A stretch of DNA of 64,000 nucleotides from Jiangella asiatica (GTDB lineage Bacteria > Actinomycetota > Actinomycetes > Jiangellales > Jiangellaceae). The stretch is from positions 1 through 64,000 of the forward strand of contig NZ_SMKZ01000021.1 of the NCBI RefSeq assembly GCF_004349065.1, written 5' to 3'. Under the pieces are notes generated by a model. That model ran no database searches. It had not been told where the DNA came from and was given only the letters and a program-made list of their open reading frames with translations. Shown piece after piece: positions 8,690 through 18,400 of the stretch; within the stretch, counting starts at the first letter, position 1; each line of letters begins with the position of its first letter. Both the position numbers and the translations under genes were made by a program.

Positions 8690-9976
8690 TCAGCGCGACA
8701 TGCCGGCCATGTTGCGGCCGCTGATGTGGGCATGCCGCAGCGAGCGTCCGGGGTCGGCGGCACCGCCGGGAGCGGTGTCGTCCTCGTAGTTGGGGTTGTG
8801 GTAGCCGCGCGGCCGCTGGCGCCGGAAGATCGCGTCGTAGTCGATGTCGCTGCGCGGGTCGCCGAACGGGATCATCCGGTAGCCCTCGCCCACGCCGGGC
8901 GGCTGCTCGTCGCGGCGCTCGCCGTCCTTGGCGTGGTACAGCGGGTACCGCAGCGGCTGGGCGGCGATCTGATCGATCGGGCTGAAGATGCTCTCGCGCC
9001 GCTGACCGTCCCAGTCGTAGTACCACCGGAACCGGTGCTGCGCCGAGTGCGCCCAGTAGATGTCGATCTCACAGAGGCACTTCGTGCTGGGCGTGATGTC
9101 CAGGTAGTACTGCATCCGGCGGATGCCGGACTCGCCGCGCACCATCATCGGCTCCGGCAGCGGCTCGCCGGTCACCCGGTCCACCGTCACCTCGACCAGT
9201 GGGCCGTCCTGGAGGAAGCCGTAGGCGTCGGCGTGGTTGTGTGGGTAGATGTGGATGCGCCACTCGCGGCCGAGGTCGTTGAGCGCCTCCCACTTCTGCC
9301 CGGCCAGATCCCACGCCTCCTTGGCGCCGCCGCCGGTCGGGTCGCCGCCGGTGCCCATGTAGGGCATCCCGAGGATGGCGGCGAACTCCAGCTCGACCTG
9401 GAAGCGGTCGTAGTCGTCGGCTGTCATGCCACCGTTCGGGCCGCCCGGCCAGGTGTTCGGGATGAACCCGTGGTTGCCGATGGCCTCGAGGCCGGTCTCG
9501 TCGAGGAAGCCGCGCAGCGCCCGCGCGTAGTCGAGGTAGGCCGGGAAGTTCTGCCGCAGCAGCTGGCCGCCCTGGCTGATCACCGGCAGGGCGCCGCCCT
9601 GGTTGTCGGCGTGCTGGCCGTACCCGGCGAACTCCACCTGCTTGAACCCGACGCCGGCGAGGAACTGGAACACCTCACGGAACCCACCCGGCAGCGGGAC
9701 CAGGGGCCCCAGGTCGTCGGGGTCGTCGGGGAACGCCGGACCACCCAGGTAGCCCATCGTGGGCGCGGGGTTGTTCCAGATGCCGCGCCGGGCCGTGGCG
9801 TCGCGCTGCGTGTACAGGATCGTGCCCCGTTTGCCCGGCGGCACGAGCGGGTCGGGCACGTTGGGCACGAGCGGCTGCGCGATCGCTGAGGCCGCGGGTG
9901 CGAAGGCCGCCGCGGCGAGCGTTCCGGCGCTGATGGTCAGCAGCCGGCGCCGGCTCATCGGGTGTTCCAGAGTCAT
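8690..9976 (-). CDS. Tat-exported sugar isomerase/epimerase-like TIM-barrel protein
   Basis: A 428-residue protein of the xylose-isomerase-like TIM-barrel superfamily. The N-terminus has a twin-arginine signal (SRRRLLTI, hydrophobic stretch, AAASAIA), so the folded protein is likely exported, unusual for an enzyme family best known in the cytoplasm. Barrel landmarks include FKQVEFAGYG (strand 1), GLEAIGNHGF, and the metal-ligand-like segments HIYPHNHAD and CLCEIDIYWA. The C-terminal 100 residues are a tail with RESIFSPIDQ. ATG 9976 is supported by AAGGAG 8 nt upstream. Related exported proteins are often annotated as sugar phosphate isomerases without proof of a phosphorylated substrate. The gap upstream holds two inverted repeats that may regulate it. 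Confidence 0.85.
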   Translation of the reverse strand: MTLEHPMSRRRLLTISAGTLAAAAFAPAASAIAQPLVPNVPDPLVPPGKRGTILYTQRDATARRGIWNNPAPTMGYLGGPAFPDDPDDLGPLVPLPGGFREVFQFLAGVGFKQVEFAGYGQHADNQGGALPVISQGGQLLRQNFPAYLDYARALRGFLDETGLEAIGNHGFIPNTWPGGPNGGMTADDYDRFQVELEFAAILGMPYMGTGGDPTGGGAKEAWDLAGQKWEALNDLGREWRIHIYPHNHADAYGFLQDGPLVEVTVDRVTGEPLPEPMMVRGESGIRRMQYYLDITPSTKCLCEIDIYWAHSAQHRFRWYYDWDGQRRESIFSPIDQIAAQPLRYPLYHAKDGERRDEQPPGVGEGYRMIPFGDPRSDIDYDAIFRRQRPRGYHNPNYEDDTAPGGAADPGRSLRHAHISGRNMAGMSR

Positions 9977-10052
9977 GAGTCGTCTCCTTGCTCCGTCGAC
10001 AATGGGGACGTGCTCGACCAGTTCGCAATGCTGCGGCGGCGCGACCGGCTAT

Positions 10053-10075
10053 CTTTCACCGGCCTTTGGCGAAAG
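10053..10075. promoter_or_regulatory. imperfect inverted repeat upstream of the TIM-barrel gene
   Basis: CTTTCACC at 10053-10060 faces GGCGAAAG at 10068-10075 across 7 nt, with one mismatch in eight. It lies about 80 nt upstream of the Tat-exported gene on the minus strand, where an operator would be expected. No regulator is assigned. Confidence 0.35.
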
Positions 10076-10118
10076 CCACACCGATGCTGAGGAAACAGTA
10101 GCGGCATCCTGCCGTAAC

Positions 10119-10161
10119 GCGACATGGCACTGCGGAAATTGTCCGGATTGTGCCATGTCGC
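10119..10161. promoter_or_regulatory. perfect 12-bp inverted repeat, candidate operator
   Basis: GCGACATGGCAC (10119-10130) and its exact reverse complement GTGCCATGTCGC (10150-10161) are separated by 19 nt. The spacing places the arm centres 31 bp apart, three helical turns, which suits a dimer of dimers or a looping regulator better than an RNA hairpin. It sits between the TIM-barrel gene and the AraC-type remnant. Confidence 0.45.
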
Positions 10162-10202
10162 TCTCACGTCGTTGCCGAGGACCGCGACGAGGCTGGCCGC
10201 TG

Positions 10203-10367
10203 TTACCCCGATGCCGGGGGTTCGCACGGATCACCGTCGTGCGGGTGACGCGGTCGGCCTCGGGACTCGCGGCGCGCCCTGAACCTGCGGTGCAGCACCC
10301 GGTCGCCCTGAATGTCGTCGATGAACCGGTCGAGCGGCGCAGCGGGCACTCGGCCGACGTACTCCAT
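10203..10367 (-). pseudogene. truncated N-terminus resembling an AraC-family regulator
   Basis: A 54-residue frame whose first 20 residues (MEYVGRVPAAPLDRFIDDIQ) look like the opening of AraC-family regulators with an N-terminal sensing domain, where a VPxPPLDRFIDDIY-type start is frequent. After Gln20 the sequence becomes Arg/His-rich and stops at 10203; no HTH domain follows. It is best read as a remnant of a regulator that once controlled a neighbour, perhaps the TIM-barrel gene. The similarity is from memory and short, so a chance match remains possible. Confidence 0.35.
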
Positions 10368-10515
10368 GAATTCAGTGCGGCCGACGAGCGTCCGGTTCGC
10401 GGGGGGAAATCGCCCGCCCTGTCATCGGTCGTCTCGTTTCCGGACGCGGTATCCTACGGCCGCGCGATCACCGTCACGCCGTCCACGCCGTCGCACCCGA
10501 AGCGAGGTGAGACCG

Positions 10516-10893
10516 ATGCCGGTGTCCCCTTCCGTTCGCCGCCGCTGCCAGGACCTGCTCGAGCCCGGCGAACGCATCGCGTACCTCATCCCGGTGTCCG
10601 CCGTGTGGCTCGGCACCGCCGCCTCCGGTGTCGACTGCTTCGTCGTCGTGTCCGATCGGCGCATCGCCGTCCTGATCGGCGGACTGCTGCGGCGGGACCG
10701 GCCGAAGGAGGTCAACCTCCAGTACCCGCGGACCACCCGGCTCGGCCCGGTGGAACGTGACTCGGTGCCGCAGTTCCAGCTGGGCGGGCGGGTCTACGAG
10801 ATCGAGGACGAGTACGTCGCCCAGGTCAACGCCGCCGACGCCGAGCTGGACGGCGCCGGGGCCTTCCCGCGCGACCCCTTCCCCGACCTCTGA
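10516..10893 (+). CDS. small cytoplasmic protein of unknown function
   Basis: A 125-residue protein without signal peptide or membrane helix. It opens with a predicted helix (VRRRCQDLLEPGERIAYLIP) and continues with short beta strands (CFVVVSDRRIAVLIGG; PQFQLGGRVYEIEDEYVAQVNAAD), which together suggest a small PH-like or SRPBCC-like sandwich, as in proteins whose strand reads VVSDRRI. The ATG at 10516 is supported by GAGGTGA 6 nt upstream. A possible -10 box TATCCT lies at 10450-10455 with no good -35. Its stop codon is inside the hairpin that separates it from the convergent rhamnosidase operon. I do not recognise a functional family with confidence. Confidence 0.75.
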   Translation: MPVSPSVRRRCQDLLEPGERIAYLIPVSAVWLGTAASGVDCFVVVSDRRIAVLIGGLLRRDRPKEVNLQYPRTTRLGPVERDSVPQFQLGGRVYEIEDEYVAQVNAADAELDGAGAFPRDPFPDL

Positions 10894-10924
10894 CCCACGA
10901 CCGCGGCCGCGGGTCAGAGGTCGG
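10883..10924. terminator. bidirectional terminator hairpin
   Basis: CCGACCTCTGACCC (10883-10896) pairs perfectly with GGGTCAGAGGTCGG (10911-10924) around a 14-nt GC-rich loop. The left arm contains the TGA stop of the small unknown gene. The hairpin closes both this gene and the convergent rhamnosidase operon. Confidence 0.8.
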
Positions 10925-10941
10925 AGTCCGCGCAGCCGAGG

Positions 10942-13900
10942 TCAGCGAACGATCCGGATGGCGTCGATGACGATCTCCCCGTCGCGCTCCAGCGGGTCCA
11001 GCCGCAGGCCGGTCAGCGTCCCGTCGAACGCGCGGACGGGGACGCGGTAGGTCCGCGACTTCCCGGCGGTCACGGCGAACTTCGTGCTCTTGCCCTCGCT
11101 GAAGAACGGCTCGGCGTCGGTGGTCCAGAACAGCTGCGCGCCGCTGTCGGCCGAGACGCTCATGGTCACCTCGACGACGGCGCCGTCGGCCCCGTCGATG
11201 TCCAGCGGCGTCGTGCTGACCAGGTACGGGTCGCCGCCGGACGACATGGTGCGCAGCACGCCGCCGGACACCTCGGGGTCGGTGAGGTGGTTCTCCGGCT
11301 GCCAGCCCTCCGGGTCGCCGTCGGTGTCGAACAGCCACGCGGCCAGCGAGTGAGTCAGCCGGACCGACGCGGTCGCGCCCGCGTTGGCGCCGTAGCTCGC
11401 CGTCAGCGTGACGTCGCCAGCGACCGGCTCGGCCGGCGGGACGACGCGGAAGGTCAACGGCCGGCTCTCACCGGCGGCCAACTGGTACGCCTGCTCGGCC
11501 GGCTCCACGCTCCACCCGCCGGGCACCGAGGCCCGCACGGTCCCGTCGACCTGCCCGGCCGCCCGGTTGGTCACCACCGCCGTCACCGTCGACGGCGTCC
11601 CCGGCTCGTCGACGATGCGCGGATCGGCCGTGACGTCGCCGAACGTCACCGGCGACAGCACGTCGACCTCCGTCGACGCTGGCAGCTCCACGCGGCCGCC
11701 GGCGTGCAGGTACGACGCCTCCGCCGTGAGTGGCAGGTCCGCCGCCACCGGTTGCGAAATCGGCGGGGCGACGGAGAACCGCGCGGTGAACTCCTCGCCG
11801 GGTGCCAGCGAGGCGACCCGGTCCGGCCCGGCCGGCTCGACCGGCCAGTCCGCCGGCGCGCCCAGCTCGATTCGGACGCCCTGGATTCGTTGGTCGCCGT
11901 CGTTGCGCACGGTGGCCGCGACCTCGACCGCGGCACCGGCGACGACGGACCCAGCCGCCGGCCCGGCCATCGTCACCGTGACCCCACTGATCAGCGCGCT
12001 CGCCGCTGACAGCGACGCGTGCACCGGCCGCACCGCCGAGGCGAGCGGGACGGCCAGGCCCGGCGGCAGCTCACCAGCGGCCGCCTGCCGGTCGATCCAG
12101 TCCGTGAGCTGCCCGGTCACAGAAAGCGCTCGCTGCACCTGACGTACGACGACGTCGTCACCGGCCGCTGCCTCGACCCCGGCGACGGCCGCGTCGACGT
12201 CCGCCACCAGCTCCGCGTGCCGGTCCCACAGGTGATCTGCCTGGTCGTCGGTCAGGCCGTCCGCGACCGCGTCGATCGTCGCGCCCAGCTCGGCGCCGGC
12301 CTCGTCGCCGAGGTGCAGGTGGCCGAGCACGTGGTCCGAGACGAACCGGTAGTCGCCGGAGCGGATCCGGAAGACGGCGTACCCTTCGGCCATCCGGTCG
12401 AACTCCACACCCTCGGCCGAGCCGGCCGGGCTGCCGCTCTCGGTCACCGCGCCGGCCGCCACCGCCGGGACCCAGACCTCTGCGGTGGTGTTGACCGGCA
12501 CCGACACGTCCAGCTCGAAGCTCCGCTCGGTCTGCCGCCAGGCGCTGCGCACGTCGCCGGCGACGGACCGGTAGGTGGCCGACGCGTGATCCAGCCCGCC
12601 GCCCGGACGCGGCCGGATGGTCGTCCGCGAGAACCCGGGTGCGGCCGGCTCGATCCCGGCGATGGTGCCGAACATCCACTCGCCCACGGCCCCGTAGGCG
12701 TAGTGGTTGAAGGAGTTCATCGCCGGGTTCTCGAACGTGCCGTCCGGCTTGAGGGAGTCCCAGTGCTCCCACATCGTGGTGGCACCGTTCGCGATCTGGT
12801 AGCCCCAGGACGGGTAGGTGTCCTGGGTGATCAACCGGTAGGCGACGTCGGTGTGCCCGGTTTCGGTCAGCACCGGCAGCAGGTCAGGGGTGCCGAGGAA
12901 GCCCGTGGACAGGTGCCAGTCGCGCGCCGCGATCAGCTCGACCAGCCGGTCCGCCGCGGCCTCGCGCAGCTGCTCCGGCACCAGGTCGAACCCGAGCGCC
13001 AGCACGTACGCCGTCTGGGTGTCGCCCTCGACCCGGCCGTCGGCGTCGACGTATGCCGTGGCGAACGCGGCGGCGACGTCCGCGGCGAGCTGCCGGTAGC
13101 GTTCGGCGTCGTCGGCCTTGCCAAGCGCGTGGGCGAGCTCGGCGACCAGCGCGGCGCTGTGCGCGAAGTACGCGGTGCCGATGACGTCCTTCGGCGTCTC
13201 GTCCTCGACGTTGAGCCAGTCGCCGTAGCCCTCGGCCGGGCGCAGGTACCCGGTCGAGTGCTCGATCAGGTAGTCGATCCACGCCTGCATCGCCGGGTAG
13301 TGCTCCTCGAGGACCCGCAGGTCGCCGTAGCGCTGCCACAGCGTCCAGGGGACGGTGACGCCGGCGTCGCCCCACCCGGCCGAGCCACCGCCGAGGAACC
13401 CGACGATCGGCGCGACGTCGGTGAACGCGCCGTTGTCGAACTGAGCGTCGCGCAGGTCCTGCAGCCATTTGTCGAGGAACGGCGCGACCTCCATGTTGTA
13501 GGCCGCGGCGCCGACGAAGACGTTGATGTCGCCGGTCCAGCCCATCCGCTCGTCGCGGGCAGGCGTGTCGGTGGGAATGGACAAGAAGTTGCCGCGCTGA
13601 CCCCACGTGATGTTGCTGAACAGCTGGTCCAGCATCGGGTCGGACGACTCGAACTCGCTGGTCATCGGTGCGTCGGTGTGCATGACGAGTCCGGTGACGG
13701 TGCCCGGCCCGGGCGCCGCGGTCAGGCCCGTCAACTCGACGTAGCGGAACCCGTGGAACGTGAACCGCGGCTCGTACACCTCCTCGCCGCCGCCGGCAAG
13801 CGTGTAGTGGTCGGTGGCCAGGGCGCTGCGGAGGTTGTCGGTGTATATCGTGCCGTCGGGGTTGAGCACCTCGGCGTGGCGCAGCCGCACGGTCTGCCCG

Positions 13901-15465
13901 GCCGCGCCCTCGACGCGCAGCCGGACCGTGCCGACCATGTTTTGGCCGAGGTCGACCACGTACACGCCATCCTCCGGCTCGGTGATCTCCACCGGAGTGA
14001 TCTCCTGGGTGATCCGCACCGGCGGGTCGGTCTGGGAGACCAGCTCGGCGGTGGCGTCGTCGTTGACCACCGCCTGCTGCCAGCCGCCGTCGTCGAAGCC
14101 GGCCTCGGTCCAGCCCGCCGTCACCTTGCGCGCGTCGTACGTCTCGCCCATGAGCAGGTCGGACTGCAGCACCGGCCCGGTGGCCGAGTGCCAGGAGTCG
14201 TCGGTGACAACCACGTCGGTGGTGCCGTCGGCGTAGGTGACCTCCAAGCGGGCGATGAACCACGGTTGCGTGCCGTACTGGTTCGGGCCGAAGATCGCGA
14301 CGTGGCCGGCGTACCAGCCCGGGCCGACCGTGGCGCCGATCGCGTTACCGCCCTCGCGCAGCTGCTCGGTGACGTCGAACGTCTGGTACTGCACGCGGGT
14401 GCGGTAGTCGGTCCAACCCGGGGCGAGCTGGTGGTCGCCCACCTTCGTACCGTTGACCGCCAGGTCGTAGACGCCCAGCGCGCTGGCGTAGACGCGGGCC
14501 GAGGCGATCGGCTTGTCCAGCTCGAACTCGGTACGCAGCTGCGGCGTACGCCCGTCGGCCTCGGCGAGCGACGGCTGCCAGCGGATGGTCCGGTCGCCCG
14601 CCACCGGCGCGCCGCCGGCGAAGGCCTGGCCGTGCGGGTAGACGTCTCCGCTGTGGCTCCACCAGCCGACGGTCCCGACCGGCGCGGACTGCTCCAGGTA
14701 GTAGACGCCTGGCTCCAGCGGCTCGGTGACGCTGATCCCGATCCAGGCGTTGTCGGCGACGTCCTCGACGACTTGGCGGGCGACCTCGGCGCCGTCGGGG
14801 CCATCGTGACGAAGTGTGAGCGTGACCGCCGAGCCGGTGGTGTTCCACGTCGGCGCCTTGGCCTCCGCCGCGGTGAACGGACGGTCGGTGGTGAAGGTCT
14901 GGCCGAGGGTGACGTCCTCGCTCAGCCGGGCCGGGGTGTCCTGCTCGGCGTTGCTGGTCGGCAGCTGCTCCTCGATGTGGTGCCCGATCCAGGCCGCGCC
15001 GATGTCGTCGTCCATCAGGCCGGTCTCCCACCACCCGGCCGGGCCGGCCGCCGGCCCACCGCCGTCGGCGTCCCACACCTGCACCGACCAGTGGTACCGG
15101 GTGCGCGGCCGCAGCGCCGGGCCGCCGTACTCGACCAGGTGCGCCTGGGCCGACTCCACCCGGCCGCTGTCCCAGACGTCGCCCCGGCCGGCCGCCAGCT
15201 CCGCGGCGCTGGACGCGACGAGGATCCGGTACGCGCTCTGCGCCTGCGCCCGCCGATCGGACTCCAGCCGCCAGCTGAACCGCGGCACCGGCACGTCCAG
15301 CCCGAGCGGGTTGGTCCGGTACTCCACCCGGGGGTCGACGACGGCGACCTCGCCGCCGGTGCCCCGCGCCGTCGACGACACCGGGACAACCAGCATGGCC
15401 ACACCAGTTACCAGCACCATCACCAGGGCGATCCGGGCCCCAGAACGCAGCGGCATCGTCGTCAT
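10942..15465 (-). CDS. secreted multidomain alpha-L-rhamnosidase (GH78)
   Basis: A 1507-residue extracellular glycosidase that should release terminal L-rhamnose from plant glycosides or polysaccharides. After a signal peptide (about 1-34) come an Fn3-like N-terminal module (about 40-140), a jelly-roll insertion (about 165-300), the rhamnosidase N-domains (about 310-600) and the six-hairpin catalytic barrel (about 610-950). The acid motif is DTPARDERMGWTGD and the base Glu is in TTMWEHW. Beyond the usual C-terminal sandwich it carries a helical segment, one or two NEW3-like domains (about 1190-1390) and a terminal jelly roll (about 1395-1507), making it much longer than a standard GH78. GGAAGGAG precedes ATG 15465, and the start overlaps the upstream GH78 stop by 4 nt (ATGA). 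Confidence 0.92.
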   Translation of the reverse strand: MTTMPLRSGARIALVMVLVTGVAMLVVPVSSTARGTGGEVAVVDPRVEYRTNPLGLDVPVPRFSWRLESDRRAQAQSAYRILVASSAAELAAGRGDVWDSGRVESAQAHLVEYGGPALRPRTRYHWSVQVWDADGGGPAAGPAGWWETGLMDDDIGAAWIGHHIEEQLPTSNAEQDTPARLSEDVTLGQTFTTDRPFTAAEAKAPTWNTTGSAVTLTLRHDGPDGAEVARQVVEDVADNAWIGISVTEPLEPGVYYLEQSAPVGTVGWWSHSGDVYPHGQAFAGGAPVAGDRTIRWQPSLAEADGRTPQLRTEFELDKPIASARVYASALGVYDLAVNGTKVGDHQLAPGWTDYRTRVQYQTFDVTEQLREGGNAIGATVGPGWYAGHVAIFGPNQYGTQPWFIARLEVTYADGTTDVVVTDDSWHSATGPVLQSDLLMGETYDARKVTAGWTEAGFDDGGWQQAVVNDDATAELVSQTDPPVRITQEITPVEITEPEDGVYVVDLGQNMVGTVRLRVEGAAGQTVRLRHAEVLNPDGTIYTDNLRSALATDHYTLAGGGEEVYEPRFTFHGFRYVELTGLTAAPGPGTVTGLVMHTDAPMTSEFESSDPMLDQLFSNITWGQRGNFLSIPTDTPARDERMGWTGDINVFVGAAAYNMEVAPFLDKWLQDLRDAQFDNGAFTDVAPIVGFLGGGSAGWGDAGVTVPWTLWQRYGDLRVLEEHYPAMQAWIDYLIEHSTGYLRPAEGYGDWLNVEDETPKDVIGTAYFAHSAALVAELAHALGKADDAERYRQLAADVAAAFATAYVDADGRVEGDTQTAYVLALGFDLVPEQLREAAADRLVELIAARDWHLSTGFLGTPDLLPVLTETGHTDVAYRLITQDTYPSWGYQIANGATTMWEHWDSLKPDGTFENPAMNSFNHYAYGAVGEWMFGTIAGIEPAAPGFSRTTIRPRPGGGLDHASATYRSVAGDVRSAWRQTERSFELDVSVPVNTTAEVWVPAVAAGAVTESGSPAGSAEGVEFDRMAEGYAVFRIRSGDYRFVSDHVLGHLHLGDEAGAELGATIDAVADGLTDDQADHLWDRHAELVADVDAAVAGVEAAAGDDVVVRQVQRALSVTGQLTDWIDRQAAAGELPPGLAVPLASAVRPVHASLSAASALISGVTVTMAGPAAGSVVAGAAVEVAATVRNDGDQRIQGVRIELGAPADWPVEPAGPDRVASLAPGEEFTARFSVAPPISQPVAADLPLTAEASYLHAGGRVELPASTEVDVLSPVTFGDVTADPRIVDEPGTPSTVTAVVTNRAAGQVDGTVRASVPGGWSVEPAEQAYQLAAGESRPLTFRVVPPAEPVAGDVTLTASYGANAGATASVRLTHSLAAWLFDTDGDPEGWQPENHLTDPEVSGGVLRTMSSGGDPYLVSTTPLDIDGADGAVVEVTMSVSADSGAQLFWTTDAEPFFSEGKSTKFAVTAGKSRTYRVPVRAFDGTLTGLRLDPLERDGEIVIDAIRIVR

Positions 15466-18400
15466 CGGCGGGCTCCTTCCGTGCTGCGAACGGGCTGGTA
15501 GACCGAGTGTCCGGAGCCGACCTCGAAGATCGCCCGGCCGTCCTCGACGCCCAGATAAGTGGCCGGGCTGCGCCCGTCGGCCCGATAGGTGATGCCGGCA
15601 CTGACCGGCAGCGCGACCCGGGCGGTCACGTTGACCGGCACGTCCAGCTCGAGCCGGACCCCGTCACCGATCCGCCGCCACGCCACCGTCACGTCGCCGC
15701 GTTGGGTGGGCACCGTGCCCGAGGCCTGGTCCAGCCCAGCGCCCGGCGGCGCGATCTCGACGGCGGCGGCGCCCGGGCTCGTCGTGCGCACACCCAGCAG
15801 CGTCTGCTGGATGTCGACCACGGCTTGCGCGCCCCAGCCGTGCGATTGGCTGAAGTTCGTTCCCGGGTCGAGCGTCCAGGCCTCCCAGGTGAACGTGGCG
15901 TCCTGAGCGAGCAGGTTCGCCCAGCCGAGGTCGTCGGCGTCGGTCAGCATCTCCAGCACGGCATCCGGCCGGCCGGCGTCGGCGAGCGCCTGCAGGATCC
16001 AGTGCGCGGTCATCGGGCCCTGCTTCATTCCGAGGCCGGCGACGTACTCGGCCAGCGCCTCGTGGTCGGCCGCCGGCGCGACGCCGTGTGCGATCGCATA
16101 GGTGGTGGAATGCTGCCCGGCGTGCGTGCTTTGGCTGCCGTCGGCGGCCAGCCCGTCGACGTAGACGCCATCGGGCCGGCGCAAAGTCTCGTTCATCCGC
16201 TCGACCAGCCGGTCGGCGTGCTCGGTGAGCTGCGTGGTCTCGGCCTCGGGCCGGCCCAGAGCCGCGCCCATCGCAGCAGCGTCACGCAGCACGGCCACGC
16301 CCTGCGCGTTGATGGTGGTGCGTGCGGCGGCGCTCATGTCGTAACCGAACCGGCCCGGTGCCGGCCAGTCGACGATGCCGTACTGGTAGGCACCGCTGCC
16401 GCCGGATAGCTGGGTCACCAAGCCCGCGGTCGGCCCGGTCTCCGGGATGTGCCGCAGCACGTAGTCGGCGGTGTTCAGCACCGACGGGTACGCCTGCGCC
16501 AGCAGCTCGCGGTCACCGGTCTCCTGGTAGTAGCGCCACACCCAGTCCACGAACATCAGCGAGTAGTCGGGGATGTCGCGCTTGCCGTCGCCGTTGGGGT
16601 AGACGGCGTTGTAACGGCCGAGGTCGTTGCCACTGAACCAGAACCGGCTCGCGGAGTTCAGGAACTCGCGGATCGCCTGCTGGGTGGCGTCACGCTCGCC
16701 GAACGCGGCCATCGTGGCGTAGGAGATGTTGACCGCGTCGCCGAGGAACTGGCCCTTCTCACGGGTCGGGGTGTCGACGAACGCCTCCTGCACCGAGTAG
16801 ATGGCCGAGCGCACCATCAGGTCCCACACCGCGTCGAGGGTGTCGTCCGAGCTCTCGAACGTCGCTTCCCGCCCGGCCGGGGTGTCGGTGTGCACGACGA
16901 CTGCCTCGACGTCGTCCAGCGTGATCTCCTCGCCGGCGTCGGGCAGCTCCAGGTAGCGGAAGCCGAGGTGGGTGAAGGCGCGGAACTCCTGCGCGCCGTC
17001 GACCTGCGTGTACGGAAAGCTCATGTTCGTGCCCTGGCTGAGCAGCGTCGACGTCGCGACCCGGCCGTCGTCGGTGAGCGTGTAGCCGGCCCGCATGGGC
17101 ACTGTGCGGCCGGCGACGCCGTCGTCGAAGCGGACCACCGGCCGGGCCGGGATCACCACCCCGAAGTCGATCACCGGGGTGCCGTCGGCCGCGGTAAGCA
17201 GCGCGACCGGCTCGGCCGTTGTCTCCGTCAGCCGGGTCTCCTGGCCGGTCAGGTGAGTGAACGGCGCCGTCGGGTGTGGCCCGAGGACGACGGCGTCGGC
17301 CCACGCCGCGTCGTCGAAGCCGAGCCGGCCCCAGCCGGCAGGGACCCGGCGGGCGTCCAGGTGCTCGATGTAGTCGCCCTCACCGTTGCGCCGGGACGTC
17401 GCGACGTAGGGACCCTCGGTGACCTTCCACGACCCGTCGCTGACCACCACCTGCTCCGAACCGTCGGCGTACTCCACCACCAGCCGCACCAACAACCCCG
17501 GCTCTCCGGCCGGCCGGCCCTGGCCGCCGCCGTACCAGTGCAGGATCGCGCCGAGGGCGATCTCGTCCTTCCCGTCGACCAGCGCGGTGACGTCGCTGGC
17601 CTGGTAGTAGTTCTCGCCGCTGTACGCGAAGGACTGGCCGCGGTCGGCCCGCTGCCCGTCGACGTACAGCTCGTACGTGTGGCTGGCGGCGACGTAGGCC
17701 CGGGCTTGGGTGACCGGCTCGTCGCGCAGCGCCACCTCGGTGCGGGCCAGCGTCCACTCGTCCGGCTGCCGCGACGGCGGTGCCGCGACCCACTTGGAGA
17801 GGTCGCCGGCGAAGTCGTCGGAGAACAGCACCGTGCCGTCCGGCGCGGTGACCTCGATGTCGTCGAACTCGCCGATCTCGTTCGACGCCTCCCGCAGCCC
17901 GATGCCGCCGGCGGCGAAGGTGGCGTCCTCGTACTCGTCGACCAAAACGCCGTCGACGTACGTGCGGAACGTGGAGCCGGCGATCTCCATGCGGACCTGG
18001 TAGTCGGTACCGGCGACGATCGTCAGCGGCACCGACGCCAGCCGGGTGGACGACCCGTTGCGGTGCAGGTGTGTGTTGAGACCCTCCCCAGGCACCAGCT
18101 GCCAGAGGTAGCCGTTGCGCCGGTCCGGGCTGCGGAACGTCCAGCCGGCGCCGCGGGTGTGCGGGCGCACCGTCAGCTCGACCGTGTAGTCGGTCGCGGT
18201 GGCGTCCATGTCGGCGAGCGTGATGTCGCCGCCGGTCACCCGCACCCGGCCGTCGACGATCTCCAGTGGGCTCCGGCCGCCCGGCGCGCGCTGGATCCAC
18301 TGCGCGCCGTCCCACCCGTCGTTGGGGATGCCGGTCTCGAACCTGGCCGCCTCGGCCCATGGCGACGGCCGGTCGGTGCGGTCCCACGTGCGGACGCTCC

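Noticed and set aside
9973-10227. 84-residue minus-strand frame upstream of the TIM-barrel gene
   Set aside because: It runs through both inverted repeats and reaches the start of the real gene; composition is not protein-like.
12019-15501. 1160-residue plus-strand frame opposite the large rhamnosidase
   Set aside because: Composition is typical of antisense frames in high-GC DNA and the minus strand encodes an unmistakable GH78 enzyme.
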